This document shows, in pieces, positions 45,890-57,672 of a stretch of DNA of 64,000 nt. This stretch comes from Anaeramoeba flamelloides (Eukaryota; Metamonada; Anaeramoebidae). Under the pieces are notes generated by a model. It worked only from the letters and a program-made list of their open reading frames with translations, was not told the DNA's origin and searched no databases. A program made the position numbers and the translations under genes. The stretch's first letter is position 1, and every line of letters begins with the position of its first letter. The stretch spans positions 14,508,001 through 14,572,000 of the forward strand of contig JANTQA010000023.1 in NCBI GenBank assembly GCA_027625915.1, given 5' to 3'.

Positions 45890-46668
45890 GTGATTTTGTC
45901 ATTGTTCCTTTTCATTTCTCTCAAAGCATTCTTTATCCAAAGCTGAAAAAAAAAATTACAAAAATGGATTCTGGATCAAAAACTGTTTTTCATTTTTTAA
46001 TTTATTAGTACTGATAAATTCTTATATATTTCAAAAAATTTTAGTTCAATTACCATTTTTATAAATCTCCGAACTGTTTCTTATCAAACAGTCCAGGACT
46101 AAGAATATTTTGAAGAACAACTAATTTTCAAGAGTTTATTACCATTTCACTTTATAAAATGCATTATTCAAATCTTGAACATAATATTTTCAAAAAGGAA
46201 AATCAAGAAAAAAATTTTCTACCATTTATTACAATTTATCAGTATTAAAAATATAAAAAAAGAACAAAAATTGGTTTCCAAAAGCTGGTGAGAATATCTT
46301 TAAAATGCCAACAAATAGAATAATTCAAATAACAATTTTTGTTTTCCCTGAACTATACACTGAGATTTTATCATTTTGTAAAAAAAAAAGAAAAAAAGAA
46401 AAACAAGATCAACTCGATTTTTAATTGGTAACCTTAATAGAACCTGAAAATTCAAACCAAGATCAACTAATAAAAGAAAAAATAAATGATTAAGGGGGTA
46501 AAGATTTTTCAAAAACCAAAACGAAATCTTGATAAGGGAGTATCCACCATAAAGTCAAAATTTTCACTTTTAAACATTTTCCTAGAAGATTCGTAAACAA
46601 CATTTTTGACTTTACTTGTTTTTATTGCTTTTTAGTATTTAAAGTACTTGTTGAAAAACCATTAATCA

Positions 46669-47147
46669 CAGCGATTAAAATAATGCTTTCCCAAAGACTA
46701 TAATCTATGTTTCAAAATACAACCGGTGCTTTTTTTTTCTTATTGTTCCAATTGATTATCCAATTCCATACCAATTGACTACCTAGTAGTATACCCAAGT
46801 TCAAATCAATTTTTAAGGTAAAGGTCTTGATTTTTTAAAGTTTAATATAAATTAAGAATCCAAATAGTTAAAAATTTTTTGTAATTATTTTAAATTTTTG
46901 TTTTTTTGACATAAAAAATTTCGTCAAAATTAACTTTATTTTTTGAGATAAATTTTCCTTTTTGATCCTTGATTTTTTCGATTTCCTTTAAAATTATAGA
47001 ACTTTAATGAATCAATACCATATTTACTGATTGTTTTTTGTATTTTTCTTTGATTGACTAAATAAAGGTCTTCTATAACGAAAGAAACATGAATTTGATT
47101 TTGAAACATCGATTAAACCTTTTTACATGTGATTAGTTTAACATCAG
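46669..47147 (+). mobile_element. Tc-A MITE, diverged copy
   Basis: About 479 bp. Keeps the block order of the family (ACTATAATCTATGTTTCAAA at 46700, AGTATACCCAAGTTCAAATC at 46788, GGTCTTCTATAACG at 47068) but the ends are altered (CAGCGATTAAAATAATGC). Older than the copies at 26179, 31568 and 42500. Confidence 0.75.
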
Positions 47148-49444
47148 TTGAAATAAAATTTACAAATTGTTATTTACGAAGCATTTTAAATCTAAAAATG
47201 AAATAAAACCACAACCAAACAAACAATATATTTTTCAGATTCAATTGTAAATCCAAAAAAAAAAAAAAAAAATTAATTATGTTGATTTCTGGTATAAGGC
47301 CTTTAGTAAAATTGAACTTACTAAAAAATTAAAAGGAACAATATGTTGTCTATCAAGAAAAAAAAAAAAAAAAGAAATAGAGAGGGAGAGAGAGTGAAAC
47401 AATAAACAATTTTTATATCTATCTTTTTTAGTTAAACTCTTTGCTAAATTTTGCGAATTTAAACGGTCGTTGTTAAAAAAAAATGATTATTCCTGGCAAT
47501 GGTTTGATTTGGAGTAAATTTAAAAATATAGAATTCATTTAATGATTTGTATTATTCTGAGTGTTTCTCTTAGTAATAGATCTAAGATAATAATGAGTTT
47601 AGATTCATTGATTATACCATTATTGATAATTATTACCAATGTAAATGTACTGCTCAGCAAGTCAACCAGGTCTAAAACCAAAACAAAAATATCTTTTTAT
47701 CTGATCACTGGTTTATTTTGTTTTTCTGATTTTTTTTTCTAATTAATTTCTTTTTGAAGATCTTTGAATTGATAAAATTATTATTTTTATTTTTTTAAAA
47801 TATGTTTAAGTTCCTTAGAAACTTCAAATTTAGTAAATTGTAATTAATTTTTAAAATTGGTATGAACACCAATATCATGATTTTTAAGTTTAATCTTATA
47901 AAATATTATTTTATAATTCTAAATAATCATACATTTTACCAAAAAATTAATTTGAAATTGAAATAAAAATGATAAATTAATCTTATGTAAACATTTAAAA
48001 GAAAAAATTATAATGAATTAGTTGATTTTGTTAAAATTCACAAAATTAGTCAAAATTAACTATGATCCAAACGATTTAAAATAATTTTTTGATTAAAAAA
48101 TGGGATAACTCCTCAAAAAAACTCCTAGTAACAATATAAAGTGAGTCAAATTTTGTATAAAAACACAAAAAAATGTAATATCCTGGTTAGGTATTTCCAA
48201 AAAAAGTGGGGACTTTATTTTTACATTTCATAAAAAAACATCTTTATTAGTGAAAGTATTCATTAATTGGTATTATCAAATTAAGTTTAATATTAATACT
48301 GATTGAAAAAATGACAAGCTATTTATTTCAAAATTTGTTGGATCAAATATTTCTAAAAAATGAAAGAAAAAAAATCACTTTTTTTGGTTAAAGCAATGCA
48401 CGACAAATTTCAATAAAAAAATGGAAATCTGGAAAGGGTACAAATGATTTTTTAAATAATAAAATGCATTTATATGTTTTCAATTCTATTTGAAAATTTG
48501 TTGAGATTGTACAAGTTATGAAAACGGTGTTTTCAATCAAAAAGGAAAATAATGAACACCAATTTTCACCCCAAAAAATATCAGATAAAATCAAGATCAG
48601 AAAATTTAATATATTTTATTTATGTAATACAATACTAAGAAACAAATTGAATTATTATAAAGAATCATTAAATAGGAGTGCTTCGTATTTTTTCTAAAAA
48701 AACCCGAAAAAAAAATTTACCAGAAAAATTTTTTAAATAAAAATGAACCAAATTCAATCATTTTGGTAAGTTTATTCCGATTTTAAATTGTTTTTTTCAA
48801 GATTTTGATATAATTGGAAATTTTTTAACTTAATTTCTCAATTTTTTCCTTATTTTCTTTAAAAAAAAGTAAAACTTAAAAATATTAGATTATTTTTTTT
48901 TCATTTTTTAAATTATGCTTTAACTATCAAGTGAAAATTCAAAAATTCCACATCACCTTTTTCACAAAACCAAATCCCAATTTGTAGTCTCGATAACAAA
49001 TTATTTTTGAGTAAGAAGACAAACAAAAAATTGTCTCACTAAAATAAATCAAATGTTTTGGCGCTTTGAAGTTTTTTCTAAAATTGGGGGTTCTCAAGAA
49101 AACATCACAGGTTGGTATTTACACTGCTTGTTTTTTTAAACAGAATCTTCAGTTCCAAAATACCCAAACTATAAAACTAATAGAAATTCACAATTCCCTT
49201 GTTAGAATTTTTTAGCTTTATGAGGAATCTAGAACAATTTGAGCCACACAAATTTTCAAAAACCAAAGATCACAAGACTTTCAAAAATTATAGTTGTTTA
49301 TTGAGTGTTTGAAATGATCTTTATTTTTTTGGTTGTGAAAATAAGATTCTTTTTCTTTTTCATTTTAACCTTCTTATCGGGGCTACCTAGTTCATGTAAT
49401 CAAAAACCTGGTGTTTTAGAATTTTTTATGAAAAAATACTAATA
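47148..49444. other. AT-rich spacer
   Basis: No gene supported. The frames at 47542-47742 (+) and 48388-48594 (-) are hydrophobic, AT-driven and have no recognised domain. The block AAAGTGAGTCAAA at 48139 recurs at 15708 and 16027, an undefined repeat. Confidence 0.5.
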
Positions 49445-49921
49445 CAGTGGTGGAAATAACCCGTTTAGACAACCTTTAACCCAGTACGAAAATTTAACTC
49501 GTATGTTTTTTTTTCAGACTTGGGTATTGGAAGACCAGAAATCACTTATAGATTCTTGGTTCAGATCCAAATTGACTTTAGAGGTTAGATCTTTGATTAA
49601 TCAAAATGGCTCAATTGTACTAAATGCTTTTGTTTCAAAAATTTCATCATATTTACAAAATTTCTGAGATTAATTATTTTTTTATCAAAATTCCAAAAAA
49701 TGAAATATCACTCATTTTTTTGTCAAAAAATTACATTTTAATCTTCCAGTATCTTTATAATTCTTTTTTAAAATTTATTTAAAAAACCCTATTTCTTGTT
49801 TATATACTGTTTTCATCCCATTCATTTGTTTCTTTTATTTCTAGAGTCAGCCAATATTTTTTGCATGAGTTAAATTTTAGTAATGGGTTAAAATAAAAAA
49901 CACGGGTTAGTTACACCACTG
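49445..49921 (+). mobile_element. Tc-B Tc1/mariner-type element
   Basis: 477 bp with inverted ends CAGTGGTGGAAATAACCCG and, from the right, CAGTGGTGTAACTAACCCG, flanked by TA at 49443-49444 and 49922-49923. A plus frame at 49448-49663 reads TWVLEDQKSLIDSWFRSK and on to LINQNGSIVLNAFVSK. It could be a remnant of a transposase-type gene, but I cannot match it to the DDE domain. It abuts a T element and shares its TA. Confidence 0.85.
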
Positions 49922-50095
49922 TACTGGTTTTGGAATTATAAATGTGAAAATATTTTCACTTCATTTTCCTTTTCCTTTTTTAACAGAGTTTCCAAAAGAC
50001 GTAGGTTGTAAATTGGCGGCTATTCTCTATTTTGACAAATAGAAAATTGAAAAGCAAGTTAAAACTTATTCCTTTTTGTTATTCAAATACCAGTA
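49922..50095 (+). mobile_element. T-family MITE, copy 2
   Basis: Starts TACTGGTTTTGGAATTAT and ends ATTCAAATACCAGTA, with inner sequence shared with 7511-7676 (TTTTCACTTCATTTTCC). The Tc-B element lies against its left TA. Confidence 0.75.
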
Positions 50096-51157
50096 AAACG
50101 ATTTTAAATCCAAACTGGATGAATATTTCGATGTATCGCACTCCACAATTTAAATGATGTTGAATGATAGGTTTTTGATGTTAACTTGATGATTTCTTAC
50201 TTTGTGTGAAAAGATTCACAAATTGAAAATTGAGAGGCTTTTTTTTCAAATTTATAATTTTCACATGCTTTTCTTAAAAATCTTTTTATTTCATAAAATC
50301 ATACAACTTGTGAATTTTCTAGTTCAATTACTATCATTTCAATTCAGTATTAGTAAAAAATTTTCACTTTTTTTTCTTGATTTTTTGATTAATAGAGTTT
50401 TAAAAGAAAGAATCTGAGATTTGTGAAAGTATTTGAAAAAGCAAAATGAAATCAAAAATAAAGTAAAAATATTTTCCAATTGCAGAACAAATTTTCTATT
50501 GTTACTTTTTTTCATAATAATCTCTTCTTTTCGAAAGAGGTCAAAGAAGAAAAACAGCCCAACCAACACCACAAAATCCTAATTGCATTTTGTATGAAAT
50601 GATAAAAAATTAAATTTACTTGGAAATTGGAAAATTATTTGTTTTTCATGTCTCGAAACACGATCAGGTTGTGAAATTGCCAGCGTTAGTTATTCTTTCG
50701 TTTTGTCTTACAATTGGAATAAGTTTTGAAAATTTTGATTGGCTATGAAAAAGATCCACAATCAAAAAAATGGATGTTTGAATGAAAAAAGTTTTTCCAC
50801 ATATATAAAAAATTCAAAACATAATAGTGGGAAAGGGTTTCTTTGGACTTTCTTCAATTAGTGACTATAATCCCAATATTAAAAGAGTTTTTTAGGAGAA
50901 TTTGAGACAAAAAATAAAAATAAAAGTATTAAAGAAGTAGTTTGAGTATAAAAGGGAAATTGGCCATTTTGAAAATTCATTTTTTTTTAATTATTTTTCC
51001 AACTTGAAAAAACAATAATCTATGATACAAGTTTAGGTTGGTCAAAAATTCAGAGAACGAAAAATGGAAACCACTCATCATTGAAAGATCTACTAATGGA
51101 AAAAATTTTTCAAACACAATAAAACACACGTTGACATTTTTTCAAAATTTTTGGATA
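50096..51157. other. AT-rich spacer
   Basis: No gene or defined repeat seen. Confidence 0.5.
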
Positions 51158-51255
51158 AGAAAAGAAAAGAAAAGAAAAGAAAAGAAAAGAAAAGAAAAGA
51201 AAAGAAAAGAAAAGAAAAGAAAAGAAAAGAAAAGAAAAGAAAAGAAAAGAAAAGA
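51158..51255. repeat. (AAAAG)n microsatellite
   Basis: About 19 pure AAAAG units, followed to about 51358 by degenerate AATAG and AAAAG variants. The open frames here (KRKEKKRKE on one strand, FFSFLFFSF on the other) are produced by the repeat. Confidence 0.95.
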
Positions 51256-51403
51256 ATAGAATAGAATAGAACAGAAAGGTGAAATCAGAATAGAATAGAA
51301 AAGAATAGAATGGTTAAATTGCAAAGAAAAGAAAAGAAGAGAAAAGAAAAGAAAAGAAAAAATTTTTTTTTAGTTTATAAATGAAAAATTAAAGAACATT
51401 TTT

Positions 51404-51648
51404 TTTTTTGGAAATTGAATAGAATTACACAAACTTATTTACCAACTCGAGTTCTTTCAATAAAAAAATCTCATTCAATTGCTTATCAAAAAAAAAATAT
51501 TTTTCAAAAAAACAAAAACAAAAAGCAAGATTTATTCAACAGATTAAAGAAAAACAAATTTTTTTGGAAATGGCTGCGAGATATCAACACTATCTTATTC
51601 CCTTTAAAATTATTCCAAATTTTTATTGATCTTTATTTTTTTATTTAA
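51404..51648 (+). CDS. possible exon of an unknown protein
   Basis: Open frame with no ATG near its start, reading NRITQTYLPTRVLSIKKSHS, later FNRLKKNKFFWKWLRDINTI and ending IDLYFFI before TAA. A TGAATAG acceptor lies at its start. The composition is plausible but Lys/Asn/Phe-rich, as chance frames here would be. No domain recognised. Confidence 0.25.
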
Positions 51649-52708
51649 AATCTTCTTTTCTTTTTCATTTTTATCTAGCAAAAATTTTCTTTTTTCATTT
51701 TTACAAATTCTCATTTATGAAAAAAAATAAAAATAAAAATAAAACTGACAAATTGCAAATGGAAAATTGAAAAAAAATGTTCGCAATGGCCATTTTTTCC
51801 TTTTATATTGATACTACCGCTTTAAGAATCAATAAATAATAAAACCAAAAATAGTTTTTGAGAATAAAATTTGAACAATCAGTTCTGATAAAGGAAAGAA
51901 AAAAATCAACAACACTAATCATAAACTACCCAGAATACTAAGTTAAAAAATTTCGGGTAAATTTTTTTTTTGGGTTTTTTTAGAAAATTTAAAAAGTTAC
52001 CATTAAATAGTAGTTAATGATTTTAGATTTTTAAATACTTTTTTGAAGATTTAGTTTAAAAGGTATATTTCAAAATAAATTTGCCCTGCTTTATCGGAAA
52101 TAGCTTATGTAACAATATAAATCTCCAATTACAAACTATATTTTAAGTATACCTCATTATATTTACTTTTCTTGTATTTTTATCATAATAGTTAAGTTTC
52201 AAGTGTTATTTGTTCATAAAAATCAACAAAAATTACTAAAATTCAGATTTTGATATAAATAAAAAAAACCGAATATAATAAAATATATATAAAAAAAAAA
52301 CTAAATAAAACTTAATTTTTAATGAATGGTCATGTAGAGTTATTTTTTAATTAAATTTGGTTGTTTTTAGGTATAAAATGGATTTTTTTAATGATTTCAT
52401 GGACAAGTTTAAATTTTTAATTTTAAAAAATGGTGCTTCCTCCCAAAATATAGAAAAAACTTACATTTTAACAAGTTCCATTAACTAAAAATTCATCAAA
52501 ATATACAATATGTACGACGAGTTTAAAAATAATCACCACATGTTATAAAATAAGAATAATCCACCCAATGATATTTTTAAACAATCTGTGGATTTTTAAA
52601 ATTCGGTTATAAAATCTGAAAATAGACAAAATGTAAAAAAAGGAAACTTTCCAGGGATAAATATTATTCTAGAATTTCTATATGAAAAGAATTAACTTAT
52701 TAGAGGTG
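51649..52708. other. AT-rich spacer
   Basis: No gene or element seen. Confidence 0.5.
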
Positions 52709-52710
52709 TA

Positions 52711-53162
52711 CAGTCTTTCCAAGTCTACCATAAAATTTTAAATAAAACACAATTGAGTTTTCTATTCCTATTTTCTATTTACAAAAAATTCCGAAAAAAG
52801 AGTTATTATTCCAAAAATTTTTTCAATAAATGAGCTATTATTCAAATTTTTGAAACAATAAAAAAAAAAAAAATTCAAGATCCCATTAAATTTCAAAATT
52901 TTCAGTCCAAAGAAGTTCAAAAAAAATATCAATATTTACTGATCTTTTAAAAATTTACCATTTTTGAACAATATTTGTTAGTGCTTCATGAATCTTCAAA
53001 TTATTTTTTTTTTATTGTTTCAAAAATTTGAATAATAGCTCATTTATTGAAAAAATTTTTGGAATAATAACTCTTTTTTCGGAATTTTTTGTAAATAGAA
53101 AATAGGAATAGAAAACCCAATTGTGTTTTATTTAAAATTTTATGGTAGACTTGGAACGGCTG
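52711..53162 (+). mobile_element. P-family MITE with ~170-bp inverted repeats
   Basis: 452 bp, TA at 52709-52710 and 53163-53164. Ends CAGTCTTTCCAAGTCTACCA and, from the right, CAGCCGTTCCAAGTCTACCA. The arms stay nearly identical for about 170 bp, so it is close to a perfect hairpin. It shares end sequence, but little interior, with 34838-35332. Confidence 0.9.
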
Positions 53163-53739
53163 TATATTTTTTTTTTCTTGCTATAATTAACTGTTATTAA
53201 AACCTTTGAGCATTTTATTTATACAAATATAATTTTTAATTTTGTATAATTATTGAATATTTTTTTTTATGTCAAATATGGATTTATCAGTAATATTAGA
53301 ATTTTCAGAACAAATCTTCAAATTGGTGATTAATTTAGATTATCACGTTAATATAGATAATCATTAATTTGTGTATTTTACTCATAATCTGAAATATTTC
53401 TGATAATATTAAAAACCAGAAATAATGAAAAAAATTGTTATAATCAAAAAAAAAGTTGTATTAAATTGAGAATATTTTTTACTTTTAATTAATCCAAAAA
53501 AAAAAATGACTTCAAAAGTCAATTATCATACAGAAATATGTTAAAATACTGCAAGTTATACTTTATTATTTTGATTTTTTGTAACAGAACCAAATTCTAA
53601 AATTTTTGATTTTACAAAGTTATTGTCAAAAATAATTGTGAAAATCTTGAAAACTATTTTTATTTGTAATGGAATGAAAAAGTAGTGATATTCTGCCGAA
53701 ATTCCAATAATCGTATTTTCTCACTCTAAAATAATTACC

Positions 53740-54080
53740 TTGAATTTCCCTTATTTCCCCCTAAATTAAAAATATTGTCGACACAACGATCTTTCTAAAA
53801 TAATATCATAATACTAAATCTTATACACATGCACCCAATCCTACCCGAATCGACTCAAACCAAATATTATGTAACCTATCATATCCCAAATACTATTGAC
53901 TTAATCTAACCTTCCCACACAAGGACTTTGAAATTTGATAAAATTATAAAAAAGACCCCAATTTACTGTATACTTTGCTTCAACATCCTTTCACGCAAAT
54001 TATACCCAATAACTCCCAAAACAACCAAATTTAACACTGACCCACCCTAAACAAATCCTATATTATCCGAACTTATGTGT
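53740..54080. other. strand-asymmetric stretch, C far above G
   Basis: On the plus strand C outnumbers G several-fold over about 340 bp (the line 54001-54060 has a single G and about 19 C). Elsewhere the two are roughly balanced. No convincing gene explains it: the minus strand has one short frame reading GGSVLNLVVLGVIGYNLRER. Confidence 0.7.
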
Positions 54081-54787
54081 AAAAATACCTTCTATTCATC
54101 AATTTAAAAAATAGAATTTATTTGACAAAATATAAATCATTTTACACCATTCATAATTTTAAATAAAAAAACTTTTTTACTCATTTTCGAGAATCAACTA
54201 TTACTGTCCAGAATTACCACACTCTTCTGATAAGTTAATTCTTTTCACATCTAAATTCTCGAAGAATATTCATTTCTCAAAAGTTTCGTTTTTTTGCCTT
54301 TTGCTTTTTTTTAAATGTCAACAACAAAATCTCAAGAATTTTCCAGAACTGAGGATGATTTATATAGTATACAGTGATTTCAAACGGCAAAAATTTTCTT
54401 TTACAACTAGATTTCGACCTTAACCGAAAAATAATTCCGAAATTGTTTGATGTTTTTCAAAGATTTCACAAAAATACTCGAATATAATTTCAAAACCCTC
54501 AAACAAATTACCACCATTTATAACGGCTTTTCTGCAAGAAATAAAGCCAACTGTTGACTTTGAATTCATTTTTTTTACAAAAATATTAATTAGAATAAAA
54601 ATTCTCTGGTTTAGATCAGAATTTTAAAACAAAACAACACAGGTGAAAAAAAAGAACGAAAAGATATGACCCAGTATTGTCAGAAGTGAAGTTTTGAGAC
54701 ACTAATTAGTCTCACACTTTAATAATATAAATTTAAATTAATAAAATTTTCCAAGTGGAATTAAAAATATGTGAAATTTTGTTTACT

Positions 54788-55021
54788 TCAACTTGGATCT
54801 AACGAATAGTAAACCCTTAATTCCCAAAGGGCCACCCAACCAAGACATATAGTAACTCTTTTATTCTCAATATCACAGAAAAATGAAATGAATTTTTGGA
54901 GATCTTCAAAAAAAAGTACTATCACCCAAGATAATTGTTTTTGGTGAAGAAAAACTTTTCTATTATCATTATCACATCTTTGGAAAAAGACCCAATTATC
55001 GATTATTTTTTTAATTTCCAT
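54788..55021 (-). CDS. uncharacterised small protein, 77 aa
   Basis: ATG-initiated minus-strand frame reading MEIKKIIDNWVFFQRCDNDN, then HQKQLSWVIVLFFEDLQKFI, and ending GWVALWELRVYYSLDPS before TGA. The residue mix is balanced, with five Trp, unlike chance frames in this DNA. Its start lies 42 bp from the start of the divergently transcribed gene at 55063, so the two would share a promoter. It may be only the first exon of a longer gene. No family recognised. Confidence 0.4.
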   Translation of the reverse strand: MEIKKIIDNWVFFQRCDNDNRKVFLHQKQLSWVIVLFFEDLQKFISFFCDIENKRVTICLGWVALWELRVYYSLDPS

Positions 55022-55062
55022 ATTTTTGAAACTTTTATTTTTAATTTCGCTGCTTTGTTATC

Positions 55063-55698
55063 ATGAACAAATACTTAAATGAAGAATCAATTTTAGTTGA
55101 GCTAAGTTTGGCTTTGGTCTTGTTTAAGAATAAGTATCAAAAAACCCACGCTCACAAAGACTTGGATCATACAAAATTGGGATCATTTGCAAATTCTGTT
55201 TGTGCACAAACAGTCAAAGAGATGGTAAGTCTTCAGCCTGTCAAAGACCTGAAGAAAAATTACAATTTAAATTTGCCTACGAAAAAAAGAAGAAATAAAT
55301 TGCTTTTGATAAAGAAGAAAAACATTTCCAACAAAGAGTGCCCAACAAGCAAAAAATACACTTATGAAGACTTAAAGACATTTTTGCATATGAAACCACG
55401 GCCCTCATGGCTAAAAAGGTTGGAGACCTTTTATCTGTATAACCCTCAATTGTTAGTTGGCTGGAAAAAGAATTATTTTAAATCAAGTTCTCCCGATGGC
55501 GAAAAGCCGAAAAAAATTGCTGTTAGTAAAAAGCTTTTTCGAATTTTTAGCAATTTAACAAAAAAGTCCACTTCCAAGAAAGACTTTCTAAGGGTCTACA
55601 AAAGCTCTCAAAGGGGTGTTGAAGAATTCTTTAGAAAGGTTGGATATATGAAGGAGCCGAACTATTCTCGGAAGACTGTTATATTTGTATTAAAATAA
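55063..55698 (+). CDS. uncharacterised basic protein, 211 aa
   Basis: A single uninterrupted frame from ATG to TAA with higher GC than its surroundings, which supports coding. It opens MNKYLNEESILVELSLALVL, then becomes Lys/Arg-rich with runs such as NLPTKKRRNKLLLIKKKN, a possible nuclear signal. The last third reads FRIFSNLTKKSTSKKDFLRV and GVEEFFRKVGYMKEPNYSRK. No signal peptide or membrane segment and no domain I recognise. A nuclear or nucleic-acid-binding role is only a guess from charge. The short gap to the divergent gene at 54788-55021 implies a bidirectional promoter within 55022-55062. Confidence 0.65.
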   Translation: MNKYLNEESILVELSLALVLFKNKYQKTHAHKDLDHTKLGSFANSVCAQTVKEMVSLQPVKDLKKNYNLNLPTKKRRNKLLLIKKKNISNKECPTSKKYTYEDLKTFLHMKPRPSWLKRLETFYLYNPQLLVGWKKNYFKSSSPDGEKPKKIAVSKKLFRIFSNLTKKSTSKKDFLRVYKSSQRGVEEFFRKVGYMKEPNYSRKTVIFVLK

Positions 55699-55954
55699 GC
55701 CTTTGAACAATTTTCTTTTTAGTATATATCTCTTTTCGGGGTATTTATAGATACAGAAACGTTCTTTTTCATATATTTGTTTAATTTCCATTTTTTTTAA
55801 TTCCAATAAAACTAATTTTTAATTTTTAATTTTTTTTATTTTTTTTGATTTTTTTTGTTTTTTTTATTTCTGAAGAGAGTGGGTTTGTCAGATGAGTGTG
55901 GATCATGTTTTTTTTTATTGTTGATTCTCGAAATCCAATTGTAAAATATACGTT
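55699..55954. other. 3' flank of the gene at 55063
   Basis: AT-rich with T runs at 55790-55865. Nothing else seen. Confidence 0.5.
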
Positions 55955-56949
55955 TAATTTCAGAAAAAAAACTCTCAAAAAACCATATTTATTCTAAAAC
56001 TAACATAAAATAAACAAAACTTGAGTTTCTTGAAAAAAAGAAAAGTAAGATCTCGTAACAAATGTTGAAAAAAAAAGTAAAACAAGAAAAAAAAGCTAAA
56101 CCTATGATTTTAAATTTGAAAGTTATTTAAAATAAAGATCAATTAATAAAAGAAAAAATAAATGGTTAAAGACAAAATTTTGTCTTAAAGAAAAAAACTT
56201 TTTTTAAAAACTATCCTATTGGGTTATTTTTTTTCTTTTATTTGTTTAATGATTTGATTATTGTAAATTGTACTGGTATTTGAATTAGAAACAAGAAAAA
56301 ATTATTACTTTCTTTTCCAGATTTGTCTTTTATCAAAAAGAGTGCTCAAGAAGTAGGTTCTAATTTGGGTGTCTACTGGTATTTGAATTCTAAATGAGAA
56401 AAAATTTTCACTTGAATTTTCAATTTCCCTTTTCAAATAGATCCCAAATTACAACACACTTCTGAGAAAACTCTTTTTATTAAAGACAAATTTTGAAAAT
56501 CAAGTGAAAATTGTTTCCCATTTAGAATTCAAATACCAGTATTTGAAAAAGGAAAGTGAAAATGAAAGGGAAAATTTTTCCCATTTTTAATTCAAATACC
56601 ATTAAGCAAAAATTTGATTATTTTTGATATCTCCAAAACAACTCATTGGATTTAAATTACCCAGTCTAACCTAAATTTTGTTTGTTGATTTGATTGGTGA
56701 TAATAAAATGATTATTCTTTGAAGTTAATTAGTTTCTTCTTTTAATTGATTTAACTTTTCTTTATTTTCAAAACTTTCCAATTAAAAAACAGGTTTAGCT
56801 TTTTTTTCTTGTTTTCCTTTTTTTTCAACAATGTTGAAGAGATCTTCCTTTTCTTTTTTTCAAGAAACTCAAGTTACGTTCATTTTATGTTAGTTTTAGA
56901 ATAAATATGGTTTTCTGAGAGTTTTTTTTCTGAAATTTACTCTCATATT
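55955..56949. mobile_element. D-related element with ~150-bp inverted repeats and nested T elements
   Basis: Arms about 55955-56105 and 56788-56949 are nearly identical reverse complements (both contain ACTTGAGTTTCTTGAAAAAA and CATATTTATTCTAAAACTAA). The inner part carries D-family blocks (GATCAATTAATAAAAGAAAA at 56130, TTTCTTCTTTTAATTGATTT at 56731). The middle is filled by a T element at 56271-56604 that holds a second T element. No coding frame. Confidence 0.8.
56271..56604 (+). mobile_element. T-family MITE interrupted by another T element
   Basis: The outer copy starts TACTGGTATTTGAATTAG and ends AATTCAAATACCATTA. The inner copy, 56374-56541, starts TACTGGTATTTGAATTCT and ends GAATTCAAATACCAGTA. 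Without the inner copy the outer one is about 166 bp, the family length. Confidence 0.85.
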
Positions 56950-57141
56950 TTTTAATTGTCAAAAAATGGTAAAAACAGTTTTTTAAAAAGATAACTGTTT
57001 ATAATGGTAGAAAACGTAGAAGAGAAAGCTAATAAATAAATAAAAAAAAAGACTTTTTTGACTTTTAACACAAGAAAGAATAATAGTCCAGTTTGATAGT
57101 ATCAAAAAAACTTGTTGAAAGATTAATCAAAAACAAAAAGC

Positions 57142-57672
57142 AAACTTTGTTTTCGTCGAAGATGTGTAAAATTTTTTTTAAATGTCAATTATTTTAAAGA
57201 AATGATCTTTGAAGAAAAAGAACTAAGAAGAATAATGCACACCAAAGACTAGTTGATATTTTAAAAGAAAACTAAAAAATCAATATATTTACTTAAAAAA
57301 ATTGAAAAACCTAAATTCTTTGAGTTTTTATTTGAAAAAAACAACAATCTTCTTTTTGATCTTAAATTGAAGTTCAAGTAAAATTATAATAGATATCAAT
57401 ATCATTTCTCTATAATCACTTTTATCATTTCCACAAGATTAAAATAGCACCTATTTTCCTTTGTGACATCAATCTTGGAATAAAAAAAAAATTTGCAAAT
57501 GAATTAAGTTATCAATTAAAAAAAAAAACGAAAAAAAAAAAGCAAAATGAGAAAAAATGAGTAAAAAAGATAATAATGTAGAAATTAAATTTTTCTTCTA
57601 ATATCTATTAAAACTTTAAAAAAAACGAAATTAACAAATTGAAACTTGACCAATTTGACTGGAAAATTGTTT
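57142..57672 (+). mobile_element. F-family DNA element, copy C
   Basis: 531 bp. Left end AAACTTTGTTTTCGTCGAAG; the right end, read inward, is AAACAATTTTCCAGTCAAAT. Interior blocks match copies A and B (AATTGAAAAACCTAAATTCT at 57300, CTTCTAATATCTATTAAAAC at 57595). Confidence 0.7.

Noticed and set aside
51038-51324. KRKEKKRKE and FSFLFFSFL frames
   Set aside because: Produced entirely by the (AAAAG)n microsatellite.
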